From Diphasiastrum complanatum (taxonomy: Eukaryota; Streptophyta; Lycopodiopsida; Lycopodiales; Lycopodiaceae), in the NCBI GenBank assembly GCA_029204225.1, contig CM055102.1:45509484-45573483 (forward strand): a DNA stretch of 64,000 bases. Direction: 5' to 3'. The number at the start of each line of letters is the position of its first letter. Positions within the stretch are counted from its first letter, which is position 1. The notes beneath the pieces were generated by a model, which worked only from the letters and a program-made list of their open reading frames with translations, was not told the origin of the DNA and ran no database searches. Made by a program: the position numbers and the translations under genes. Positions 46,040-56,289 of the stretch are shown one piece after another.

Positions 46040-47288
46040 GTCATCATTTGTCGTCCTCAGCAGCCTTCAGAGGTGAAGTTAGAGATGTGAGAGAAGTGAT
46101 TTGGAGAGGTGTAAGAACAGATTGCTCGAATGAGGGGATAATAGGGACGATAGAGAATTGGAGGATGGTTTGGAGGATGGATGGAGACATGGGGGGGGGT
46201 GAGGAGGCTTGTTGAGGTGACGAAAGGTTAATGATGTTCATCCAAGCAAGGGTGTTGGGAGAAAGCTGTGAATCAAGGGGGTTGATAGGGAGAAGTGTGG
46301 TAGAAGTGGATGCGAGAGGGATGGACGAACCGATGGTGATGGCAGGAATGGAAGATGCAAGAGTGGTGGTTGAATGAGAGGGTATGGGAGCAATTGGAGC
46401 ATATGTGGTGGTGGTAACAGATGGTTGAGCAGAAGAGGAAGCTGTGGCTGTGGAAGCAACAAAAGTGGGTTGCGGCAGTGCGGTGCATTGTCTGGTGGCA
46501 CGAGGGCTAGATGAAGATGGGGTCGCGCCACACATGTGTTTGTTGGTCTTTGTGTCAATAACTGCTGATTGGGTAGAGGTGGATGCAACAAAAGGGGGGT
46601 ACAAGTCATATGTTGTTTTTGACCAAGTTTCTTGAACTCGTCGATCATCTTCTCTGCAGTTGCATTGATATTTGTTGATGCAATGGTGGTGAATGTTGTC
46701 GTGGTTTGCCCTGCCGTATAAGGCAACATTCCAACATTTTGTTTGTCATCAGAATCTTCATCCTCATCACGAATTGCATTGTCCATAGCGCTTTGTATTG
46801 TAGCATATTCATTATGCTTTTTTTGCGCGTGTCTAATCCTTTTAGGTAGACCTGCTAAAAACCACATAATCAAAGCATCCTCATTGATTAGTTCAGGATC
46901 ACACTCAGATCTGAGGTGATTAACCCGTTCAATATAATCTCTTACTGCCTCTCTCTTTCCCATTTTAATTCTACTTAAAAGGAGAAAGAGATCTTCCATA
47001 AATTTTCTAGGCTTAAATCTCGTAATGAGAGCGGTTTTAACCACTTTCCAATCTTGACGTTCTGCTTCCCCTTGGTTATAAAACCAATCTTGAGCAGCTC
47101 CAGTTAAGGCCATAGTAAATAACTGAAGTTTATCTTGTGGAAAGACTTCGCCATAAACCCTACATGATCTAGAAAAGATCTGGAGAAATTTGATGAGATT
47201 AGATAACCCATTGTACTTTGGTATTTTTTTTAACGAGAAGACCTCCTAACAACAATTGGTGGTGGGTTTAGTGGTCCTTTGTCAGCCA
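46040..47288 (-). mobile_element. Ty3-type retrotransposon gag
   Basis: It starts at ATG 47288 (MADKGPLNPPPIVVRRSS) with a stop or frameshift in an A-run at about 47228, then runs open at 47113-46238. The Retrotrans_gag signature is clear: ALTGAAQDWFYNQGEAERQD, ITRFKPRKFMEDLFLLLSRI, DYIERVNHLRSECDPELINE, FLAGLPKRIRHAQKK. A Thr/Pro/Ser-rich tail follows (46604-46044 in another frame). No zinc knuckle or pol is seen downstream; the coiled-coil ORF occupies that place. Confidence 0.82.
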
Positions 47289-48560
47289 TAATTCCAAATT
47301 ACGATAATCAAATCATGAGATTGGATCTAGATTTTTCAAACAAAATCCTATCTCAGAATAGATCAGATCAGATCTGTAAGATCTCTATCACTTGAAAAAT
47401 AATTAGATTTCTGATTTTTCGAAAATAGATCTTGATCAAGCAACGACACTTCTAAGAATAATGATTTCTCAGAATTAGAATCAAACTGTAACAGAATTGC
47501 TCAAAATTTTGACAGAGGCTAGATCTGGAAAACCACAACTTATAAATAGTACGGTCGAAGGATTCTTGGGCGAATGTTGACTTTACGAAGGTTCTTCAAT
47601 ACTATTTTGGGTAAAAATCTCTGATCTGGTTATTTTCTGACAAATTTGGTAAAATTAACCTTTGCCGAACTCACAGAGAGTAAATATGACTCAGATAAGG
47701 CTAGGGTAGAATTGGCAAAGGTTCTGATAGACAAGCAATATAGTTTTTGCATAAAAATAGGGATTTTTCAAGATCTTGGTAACAATAATGTTCGCCGAAC
47801 AAAAAAATGGTAGCTTACTATAAATAATATCCTCAGAAATTTCAGCGAAGGTTTCGGTGAAGGCTACAAATGTAATACTGTTATTTTTGCAAAGTTTTTT
47901 TTAACAAAAATAGATCAATATGACGTGTGGGCTCTGCTTATTATTTGCCAAACTCAGTGATGAACCAAAATAATAAGTCAGACTGACACAGACTTTGGCG
48001 AAGGTTTCAGACGAAGGTTCTTTTGAGAGAACTGATAATTTTATAAAAAGGTGCTAAACTCTTCACAAAAAATTACCAGCCACTAGATGAACAGTCACTT
48101 TGACCTTCTATTTTTAAAATTAAAGTTTGCCGACCTAGCAGTAGATAGATCTTAATCACACCTATGCACAATGAATCAGACGAAGGTTCTTTTTCTGTAC
48201 TTTTTAGGGTTTTGAGTGTTTTTTGGTGTTTTTTTTATGGTTTTTCTGATTTTTTTGCAAATCTGCTGGGAAGGAATGTTCGCCCTTCAAACTGAAGGTT
48301 TTGTGAGCAAAACCGAAAGTGCCTGCAATTCGGTGAACAATTCCTGAAAGAGGGTAAAAAGTTATCAGCTCTGATGACAATTTTGTCTCTTTTCACCAAA
48401 ATCTGACAGATTTGACCGATTTTTGTTGTTTTTTTCTGATTTCTCAGATCCAAATCTGAATAGCTTCCCCTACTCAACAATTAGATTAGATTTCAAACAA
48501 GAAGATCCACTCAGATCAAGCAAAATCACTCCAAATTTAACTCTAAAATGCAATTTTAAC
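47289..48560 (-). repeat. leader/LTR-like region upstream of the gag, with GAAGGTT repeats
   Basis: AT-rich sequence. GAAGGTTC/T recurs near 47587, 47843, 47996, 48012, 48185 and 48292, sometimes paired with CGCCGAAC. LTR ends and a primer binding site could not be fixed. A TTATAAATAG box lies near 47541. Confidence 0.4.
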
Positions 48561-49160
48561 ACTATTCATGCCATGATGGATGCCATGGACTAGGTATCGT
48601 TCATCAGGAGGTGGGTTACTACATGTAGCAGGTTGAGCCGTTGGAGCAACGAATATTGAAACAAGTTGTAGCCCACCCTCAGATTAATGATACTTGATGT
48701 AGTTAGGAGAAAAAGGTAGACATTGAAGATCTAAATATGTTGGCAAGCTTTCACTATGGAACATAATCAACCTTATCTCAACCAACGACATAATGCCACA
48801 TGTTCGCTATCACAGCTCAAGACTCCTAGGGCTCAAGCAAGCATGATCCGTGGAAATCTCTTCAAATCTCATAGTTCACGTGGCACTTGGCCTATGCTAT
48901 CCTTCTTTCTCTTCTCCTCTGTGCCACACGTTGGAGGATCCCTTCTCACTCTCTATCTAGAGTCTAGTATTCTAAGACTAGTCTGGAAGCAAGGCAAAAA
49001 GTAAAACTCTCTCAGTGGGTCTCTCCTCTTTCTCTCGCCATATCCAGGTCAACGTGATCTTATCTCCCTCCTAGGATCGTCTCCCGTAGCACTGCTGTTC
49101 GAAGGATTACTACAATTTGCTTCTGCTGCAGTGCATTGAGGAGGAAGGTATAGATTCGCA
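48561..49160 (+). promoter_or_regulatory. upstream region of the DUF1517 gene, with a G-box
   Basis: CACGTG at 48877-48882 (TTCACGTGGCACTTGG) lies 279 bases before the ATG. G-boxes are common in light-regulated plant promoters, which would suit a chloroplast protein. Pyrimidine-rich tracts at 48900-49080 could be 5' leader. No convincing TATA box. Confidence 0.4.
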
Positions 49161-49404
49161 ATGTCGCAAGCTGTTGTAGCAGCTGCTGCAGTAGTGCCTT
49201 GCATGCTGGCTAGTAGTCGCAGCTGCGCTCTCAGAGGAGTGGGTAATTTGGATCAGGCGCTGCTGAGAGGGTGCAATGCGCAACCGAGTAGCCTTTGTTC
49301 CTCTCCAGCTCTCAAACCGGTTTGCTCCCAAACTGAGCCCGAAGATGCTGCCAACAAGAAAGAGTACGGATTCCTGTATTCTATTTCCTATCTTTCATGC
49401 TTGT
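49161..49404 (+). CDS. exon 1 of the DUF1517 gene (transit peptide)
   Basis: It starts MSQAVVAAAAVVPCMLASSR. The end chosen is before GTAAAG at 49405, the only donor found that keeps frame with the 49477 acceptor. A GTACGG donor at 49364 would shift frame. The last residues (YSISYLSCL) are therefore uncertain. Confidence 0.65.
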
Positions 49405-52400
49405 GTAAAGTATCGCCTTAATTGCCTGCAGTATGCAGATTTGTGACTAACATAATTGGAACATTTTTTAGCTGAGTAGAGGTGGGTTTAACATATGCCA
49501 TGGATACCTGTGACAGTTGGATTGAGAAAGCAGCTACGAGGGCATTGGTTTCTGCATTTGCTGCCGGTGTTCTACTTATGAATTTCAATGGGGAAGCAGC
49601 CATGGCTGCGCAAAGTGGAGGACGCATCGGAGGCCAAGCATTTCGTTCAGCTCCACCTCCTAGATCAGCCCCACCTCCACGATCAGCTCCAAGAATTAAC
49701 AATTCCAGGTTTGTGATTTGACTGAAGATTTTTGGCCCTGTCAATGCTTTGGCCGCTGGAGATAAGTTTTCGGGGAATTTAATTCTAGGATGCGTTCAAG
49801 TAATACTGTACATCATTTCAGACTTCTACACTGATATATTAGGACTGTCGAGTCTATACTCATAGGTAGGGTCTAGTGCTTTCCAGCAAAAGAATTTCCC
49901 AGTATTTGCATTGAATAAGGTTTATATAGAGCTGGGCCGGGCTGGCCTTTTTATGTTCCTCACTAATTACTTCTTAGCTACACTGCTCTTTCCTTTAAAA
50001 GGGTGTAGCCGTTTGTGAGCTATATCAACATTATTAACAAGGAGCTTTTGACCTTCTGGAATCTGCTGTTGCATTTTTTGTGGGAATCAATATGCGTGGG
50101 CTTTATTTTTCACAGTTAGCTATTAATTTTGCTTACTTTTTCTATGCATTTGACTTTCCTGACCGCTAACGGTTGTGTCTCACTATAAGCGGCTTTAATA
50201 AGTCAAAGTGATTATGGGTCGGTAACTTGGTTGGCTACATGATTTATAACGTCCCATGCCTCTTGGAGGCCAACATTCACGGGGGAGACTCGTGATTCAT
50301 ATTTGAAGATGCTTTGGAATGCATTAATCAGAAAAGACTGTGTTTCGAAGTAAATGAACGACCTCGACAATATAATTGACTGCAAGACTGCTGAGTTGAA
50401 GATCATTTGTATGCAATGCATTCCCAACATCTGCAATTTGAAGCTTATGGGCTGTAAGCACTGATTATAGCCTCTTACAGGTTCTTCATTTTCTGGCCTC
50501 AGCACAGCCCATAACCTGCCCTCTATGAACACAGGTCGCATTATTCTGGGCACACAATCATGGCCATGATGCTTCTTGAAGATGTTGAAGAACTAATCCA
50601 CTTTAAGTTTAACATCATTAACTTTAGGCCCTCATAAAAGTAAGCCACAAATAGCTTTTGTGTTTTTGTGAATTGTACAAGATGTAGCTAATTGATCCAA
50701 TTTCAATACTTGCTCAACAGCATCAGATTGACTAAGGTGGAAATCATAAGAAAATTTAGATTCAACTTACACTTCCTTTAATTGGTCTCTTTCAAGTTCC
50801 ACCAATTATGCTTGGAAATCCATTAGTCATCTAAAACTTTATGTACTACCATTGTCTATTAAGAACCAAACATACTCATTTTAGAGGTTGTTATCCAAAG
50901 ATTATGAGGCTTTGTGTTTGCAAAACAAAGATTAACAAGAAGTAAAGAAAGAAGATAGAGAGAAAGGATAGAGTTAAGAACACAATATCACATAAGCTTC
51001 ACAAAAGAAATAGTGAACAAAAAACCAAGGCCATAGAACAATCTCCAACCAAGGTTGCAGTCCGCGTTCTGGAACGCGATCCAGGATTTCCCATTAGGGT
51101 ATCCTGGAACGCATTTTTTTTTTTTGGTATAGTTGACAATATGGGTATCATGTGAAAGGATATCAAAAAAGCAATTGTTATGCAGATCTGTTGCTTGGTT
51201 TCAGATGGCTGCGGGCTACATTGATTAGAAATCTGGATATCAGTAGATGGTTTAAGAAAACTGGCTGCATTCTCATATGGTTTCAGAAATTTGAACTGTG
51301 TAGTTTGTCGACTGTTTCGGGTGCGAAACATCAAAAAGTGCATTTTCACTCAGGGAGTTTCTCGGGGGGCTACCGCCCCCCGAACCCCCCGTTTCTCGGG
51401 GAGCTACCGCCCCCCGAACCCCTTGTTTCAGCTATTCCAAAAGAAGTATACAATTCCCATTCTAAGGAAGGCTCCTTCTAACTCTTTCTATCATTTTCTA
51501 ACAGAAAACGGAATCAGTAGATCTGCAAACCGTTGGCATCAAAACACCATTCAAAACTGATTTAGTTAGTATTAAACTCAAAAAAAAAAAATTGGCCATT
51601 ACTCCTTTTTCCACCCAAAAAAAAAAAAAATTACGATCTGGGTCGCGGATTGTTGACGTTCCGGATCGCACAATCCGGAACGTTTTTGCAGTGGATTGCG
51701 ATCCGCTGCAACACAGTAGACTCCAACTAACATCACACTATGAAGATTTATAAGCCAATTCTCAAGTAGATCACATACCTTCCCACAAAGGGGTTGGAAT
51801 TTGAGCCTTCTACAAAGAGCTCAAAGGACTTCAGAAAATCAACTATAGAATGAGTCATGGAACTCCATACGTGGAGCTTTAGAAAATTGTACCATAGAAC
51901 ATTCTATAAGGGCTTGAGGACAAGCTCCAAAGCTCTATGACTCTTATTAGTTGTTATTAATAGAAATGGGAGGGAGTAGATACTAATGCATCACATGGTT
52001 GTGTCCTTCAAAGGATATTAATTTTTAGGTGCTAAACAATTTTCCGAACCACTAACATCTGGCCCATATCAACCATTTACATATTCTTGTAGTCGTCATG
52101 ACCCTACGTGGAGCTTTAGATGGCCCATATCAACCATTTACATATTCTCGTAGTCGTCATGAAGTCTTTATTGTAATCACAAAAGACATCAACAACACAC
52201 TAAACATATCTCGTGATAACACCTTGAAAACTAGTTAGACACCTAGTAACGAGTTTCATGTGGGTAACTCCCGAGTCCCAACTAAGGGAGACTGTTTCTC
52301 ATGGTGTATTGCCCATCAATAGGTTAGCAATGCCCCTCTAAGAGGCTCTTAGATGGGAGCAAGGAATGGACTATTCCTAGTATTTGAGCAAATCTTGAGT

Positions 52401-55356
52401 TCAACAACCACTCTTATCATGCAATTTATTCATTAGATCAATGTTTGCTAATCTAGTCTACTAGCTTGAATTATCTTTCTAGCTCAAATCCCTAGATAAG
52501 ATAAGATAGTGCCCAAGTTTTATCTCATTGTAAGGATCTTAGCAATACCATAAATAGATCTTTTGCTTAAAAATTTATTAGCTTTATAGTTGAGGATTTG
52601 ACGACCTTCATATTGAAAAAATATATAATATATATGTTAAGTCTAATATGAGCAAAACAAAGGTAGATTGCGGATTTCCAAGAATTTGCTTTATCTGTTG
52701 TAGATCTATCCTGAGAATAAGACATAATTCTTTCGATGACTTCACCATGAAATACGATTCGACTTATTGATGAACCTCACAATTGAATTGGAAAAGTGTC
52801 GTGCTGTCAAATTTGGAAAAATCATGACAACATTTATGTTCTAGCGCTTATGGCTTACAACTACAAAAAAGAAAACTATCTTGATGACACTTCCCTAATG
52901 ACTTGATGACAACAATCAACTAGTGACTTTCGAGCATCTAACAAACACTTAAAGACAGTGAGAGCAACTAATGATATTCATTGTCAATATCAGCCAAAAT
53001 AATACACCCTCTCCCTTGTCCTATGATCCTGATTTGCATTGTTCTATTGAGGAGCCAAGATCCTTTAGTCAGAAGAAGATCCATCTACTGCTTTTTCCCT
53101 TTTTGTGGTTCTTCTTTCTTGCATAATTGGCTAATGACTAGGACATCAACTGGCCTTGAGATGTTATGATCATTGAATGCTACGTAGCACTCTTCATTGA
53201 GCTCTACTGAAGCAAGTCTTGTAATGGAGTCATGTTGAGTCTTGATGAGACAGGCTTGTGTTAGTCTGGAGCCTTGATGAAGAAATCTCGTGACGAAGTA
53301 ATGTTGACTGCTGACGAGGGATGCTTGTGAGTTTATGTTGAGCCTTGTTGTGAGAGTGATGCGAGTGTTGAGTCCCTATTGTACCTACTTTATCTACATT
53401 AATAGTAACTACCTTTTGAAAAGACGTAAGTTTCATCCACTAGGGATGATGGGGCTTTGTGCAGCCTATATATTTGTCATTACAAGCAAAGGTAAAATCC
53501 AACATACCCACACAAATGAAGGCCCAACAAGACTTTTGACTTGAGGTGCAAGGTACCCTCGAGCACTTCAAGCCTGTATAGGTGCGCTGCTTTCCGGAAC
53601 GTAGAGTTCTGATCACGTTCCGGAACGCTTTTTTTTTTTGTGTACATGTTTTTAGGTGTCAGAAAAGGAAAAACAGCCATAAAAAAGCTTTTAAAACACA
53701 TTCAAATACCTTGTGTTATATATCATATTCTAAGCTTTCCGGAATCAAGATGTATGAACATGTACAAAACTTTAATTTTATTGACAATCTATATAGATGT
53801 GCAAAAGCAAGATGATACAGTGACTACTATCCTAATCACTTGTAACATATAATTATGCAAAATTTCAGCAATCCTATTCACTGTGCACAAATTTTAGCAA
53901 ACCAGGACATTCATGAGCTAGATTTCCAAATAGATCCATACTTTTAGCAATAGAATTAATTGGGATCAATTCCAGGACCTTTGAATTGCCATTCTTTGTG
54001 ACTATGCTCAAGCATCCATCTCTTCTAAGATGAGCTAGTGAGTGACGTTGCCAACATAATAAAAAATATTTAGAATCTATGTGTAGATTTGAATGAGTAA
54101 CTGGTTCTTTTATGGACATAGTTCACAAAGCAGCACCATAGTTGTAAGAGGGATCCAAGCATAAGAATACCATGCATTTAAACAATGCAGGAAGTTTTTT
54201 TTTTTTCCCAGGTTCCGACGTTTTGAAACCCTATACCTCCGAAATGCCGTTCCAACGCAACTTAGCTTCAAGGTTGTTCTTTTGTGGTTGTGGTTGATGA
54301 GTTTGTTAAAATTGTTCTTGTCAACAATAGGTGCTAAAAGTTCTTTCTCATCAGTGGAATACCTTCTTGCTTTCAAAGAAACTAGTCTGTCGTCCTAATA
54401 AATGATTGCTCCTATAGCCGAATCGCTGGCATCTGTTTCTACTAAAAAAGGCATTTCGAAATCGACTGTGTAAAACTGTAGAAACACAATTCTTGAGAGT
54501 TTCAAAGCTCTCGCTCATGTCTTTAGTCCAGATTATAGTTGGTATTTTTATGTGGCTACACTTTTTTATCACCTCCTTAAGAGCGTTTGTTAAGGGAAAT
54601 GATAATATTCCATACCTTACGAACTTTAATGCAATAGTCTTGTTTGGCTCTGCTAGCATCATAGCCCTTTTCATGAAGCAGCATTGGCATTCTTAGGCTA
54701 TTATGTATGAGTACAGGTGTGTTCAGACTACGGTAATACAGAGGCCCTTCCATGATGATTTAATCTTACTGTTACCAAGAACTGTAGTAATGTGACAAGG
54801 TTTATGCACTTGTAAAGGATATCTTTCAATATAGATTGCTGTGCTATGGTTACTGGCTTTTGTGTATACAGTGTCTTACTTACAGCTTTAACATGCAAGA
54901 CAAAATTTGCTAGATATCTCGAATGTGTTCCCAAGGTTTTTAATTTTTATGGGATAGTATGATAACTTTTAAAGGTCAACGCAGTATCAATTTCTATGGC
55001 AACCCTGATAAATGCAGTATAGTTTTGTGACAGCAACTTTGGAAAATACTAGTAACCTAATTTCCAAATTCAATGCTATTGTAGCTCACAAGAGTCGAAC
55101 TTGATTTGTTGTGTCATGCAGGACTAATATTTTCATCAATCCTCCTTCGTTGGTGGCTCCACCTCTTCCAGGCTATGGCTTTGGAAGTCCCTTCTTTGGT
55201 GGTTGGTCTCCATTTTCTTTCTACGTGCCTGGCCCAAGTCTAGCTGTTGGTATTGGTGGAGGCTTTGAATTTTTCGGGCTTGTAATGGCAATTGGTCTGA
55301 TTGGAACCATCGTCAACCGTTTTAGGAGGAGAGAAGATGACGATTATTACGACTAG
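49161..55356 (+). CDS. chloroplast DUF1517 protein, short FLAP1-like form; 3 exons
   Basis: Exons are 49161-49404, 49477-49708 and 55122-55356, giving 236 residues. Exon 1 is Ala/Ser-rich with few acidic residues, as in a chloroplast transit peptide. Exon 2 has a hydrophobic Ala-rich stretch ending AMAA, like a thylakoid-targeting segment, then RSAPPPRSAPPPRSAPR. Exon 3 gives the DUF1517 core: INPPSLVAPPLPGYGFG, WSPFSFYVPGPSLAVGIGGG, a membrane segment and an acidic REDDDYYD end. DUF1517 includes Arabidopsis FLAP1, which affects proton balance and quenching in fluctuating light. That family is longer after the membrane segment; this protein stops there, so it may be a distinct short paralogue. 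The exon 1/2 junction is uncertain. Confidence 0.83.
49477..49708 (+). CDS. exon 2 of the DUF1517 gene
   Basis: It reads MDTCDSWIEKAATRALVSAF, then GEAAMAAQSGGRIGGQAF and a triplicated RSAPPP/RSAPR motif. The strong TTTTTTAG acceptor at 49471 would place a TGA in frame, so a downstream AG (49476) was chosen. The donor AG|GTTTGT at 49709 is clear; the codon split gives Arg across the junction to TNIFINPP. Confidence 0.75.
50212..50553 (-). mobile_element. possible copia gag scrap
   Basis: An open minus-strand frame with gag-like stretches (ALRPENE-type, then VNVGLQEAWDVINHVANQV, resembling the KEAWDVL block of copia gag). No flanking LTR or other domain. Weak. Confidence 0.35.
51054..51711. 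mobile_element. putative TIR-bounded element with GGAACG palindromes
   Basis: The left end GTTGCAGTCCGCGTTCTGGA and the reverse complement of the right end, GTTGCAGCGGATCGCAATCC, share GTTGCAG and related GC-rich bases. TTCTGGAA lies at 51067 and TCCGGAACG/CGTTCCGGAT near the right end. It includes a T-run with CAATATGGGTATCA and two GC hairpins. Size is about 660 bases, with no coding capacity. No target duplication was recognised, so the class is open. Confidence 0.45.
51357..51424. repeat. two tandem GC-rich hairpins (34-bp period)
   Basis: Each unit starts GTTTCTCGGGG. The stem CGGGGGGC/GCCCCCCG with loop TACC is at 51363-51382 (perfect) and 51397-51416 (one mismatch). It stands out sharply from the AT-rich surroundings. 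Confidence 0.85.
53592..53625. repeat. paired TTCCGGAA palindromes before a T-run
   Basis: TTCCGGAA at 53592-53599 and 53618-53625, then GCTTTTTTTTTTTG. The same layout (palindrome, then T-run) is seen at 51067-51120 and 15452-15505; a single CGTTCCGGAA occurs at 55731. Confidence 0.6.
53874..54119 (-). mobile_element. possible copia pre-integrase scrap
   Basis: A minus-strand frame with SLAHLRRDGCLSIVTKNG, resembling the LxHLxxDGL pre-integrase pattern. Weak by itself; it adjoins a gypsy fragment. Confidence 0.35.
54180..54680 (-). mobile_element. gypsy RT-RNase H fragment
   Basis: Minus-strand frames read GILSFPLTNALKEVIKK, IIWTKDMSESFETLKNCVST and RRYSTDEKELLAPIV, the junction of gypsy RT and RNase H, with frameshifts between. 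A short piece inside the host intron. Confidence 0.7.
55122..55356 (+). CDS. exon 3 of the DUF1517 gene
   Basis: The acceptor is TCATGCAG. The exon encodes TNIFINPPSLVAPPLPGYGF, PFFGGWSPFSFYVPGPSLAV, the membrane segment GLVMAIGLIGTIVNRF and the end RRREDDDYYD. Stop TAG at 55354. It is the best conserved part of the protein. Confidence 0.88.
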
Positions 55357-56280
55357 ATGTTTGTTACAATGTAAATAGCGTTTCATATTCTACATTACGT
55401 TTAGGCATACGAAATATCCAAGTGTAAAATGGTGCAAAGTACATCGATGTCATGTATTTGTGGAGACCGACCCCATTTCAAATGGTTGTAATAGATGTTA
55501 AATTGAACAGAATATCTGCTTTGTCGTTGTTTTTTGAGCTCTTTCCATCAGTATTTTGTCTGGTGCAAGTTCTTGTTTTCTCAATTTCATGCATTTGGGG
55601 GGCCACTACCAAATTTTAGTACATAGGAGTCTTGGCTTCGCTGGTTTACCTTGGCACTTGGTGTTGCTGGTATCTCTCTTAATTCAAGACAAAAGATGAT
55701 GGTTTGAAAGTACTTCCATGCACAGTTGCCCGTTCCGGAACAGCCAAAAGATTTTTTAAAAGAATACGTATTTTTTTACAAAGGAAAAAAGCACGATGCT
55801 GTAATATCGCCGTCCCTGCCATTTCTCTACCTTGCGCAGCTCTGAAGCAAAGCGGAGTGATGGGGCAAAAAGCTAGCTGGCCCGAAGGAATTCTAGGGTG
55901 ATCTGGCTTGCAAGTTTATTGCAAGAGGGTGATCAAATAAACCAAAGAGCAATTTTTGAATTAATCATAATGCAACTGCTACAAGTGTGAAACCAAAGAG
56001 CTCACCAACAACCTTGAAACCTGAAACCATTACAGCTATGTAGTTGAGGGGGCCCGGGGGTTCATCATTAATGTCCCATGGGACCCATACATAAAGCAGA
56101 AAAATATTTTTTTGAAAGATTGTATTTATAAGAGAGAGAGGAGTAATTTACACTTGAAGGCTTTTAAGCCTCTCAACTACTCTGAGAAACCAAGCATCTA
56201 GACTTTTTATTCTGGATGAGGTTAGATCTTTTCCGACTTTCTTTAGCATACTAACTCTAACTTTATCCAAGTACTATCTA
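55357..56280. other. 3' flank of the DUF1517 gene, no further gene
   Basis: The 3' UTR probably ends near 55500. CGTTCCGGAA lies at 55731-55740. A GGGGGCCCGGGGG palindrome lies near 56049. Nothing coding was recognised. Confidence 0.5.
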
Positions 56281-56289
56281 CTCATGTCC

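Larger units (their letters stand above)
49709..55121 (+). other. intron 2 of the DUF1517 gene (5.4 kb)
   Basis: A phase-2 intron filled with decayed repeats: a gag-like fragment (50212-50553), a TIR-bounded element (51054-51711), TTCCGGAA palindromes (53592, 53618), gypsy/copia scraps (53874-54680), and a ~51-base tandem duplication built on GGCCCATATCAACCATTTAC (about 52069-52161). The stretches 51720-52060 and 52170-53540 hold nothing I recognise. Confidence 0.75.

Noticed and set aside
46238-46604. Extra overlapping frames rich in Thr, Ser, His, Leu and Pro
   Set aside because: Alternative frames of the low-complexity tail behind the gag; only the frame continuing gag is supported.
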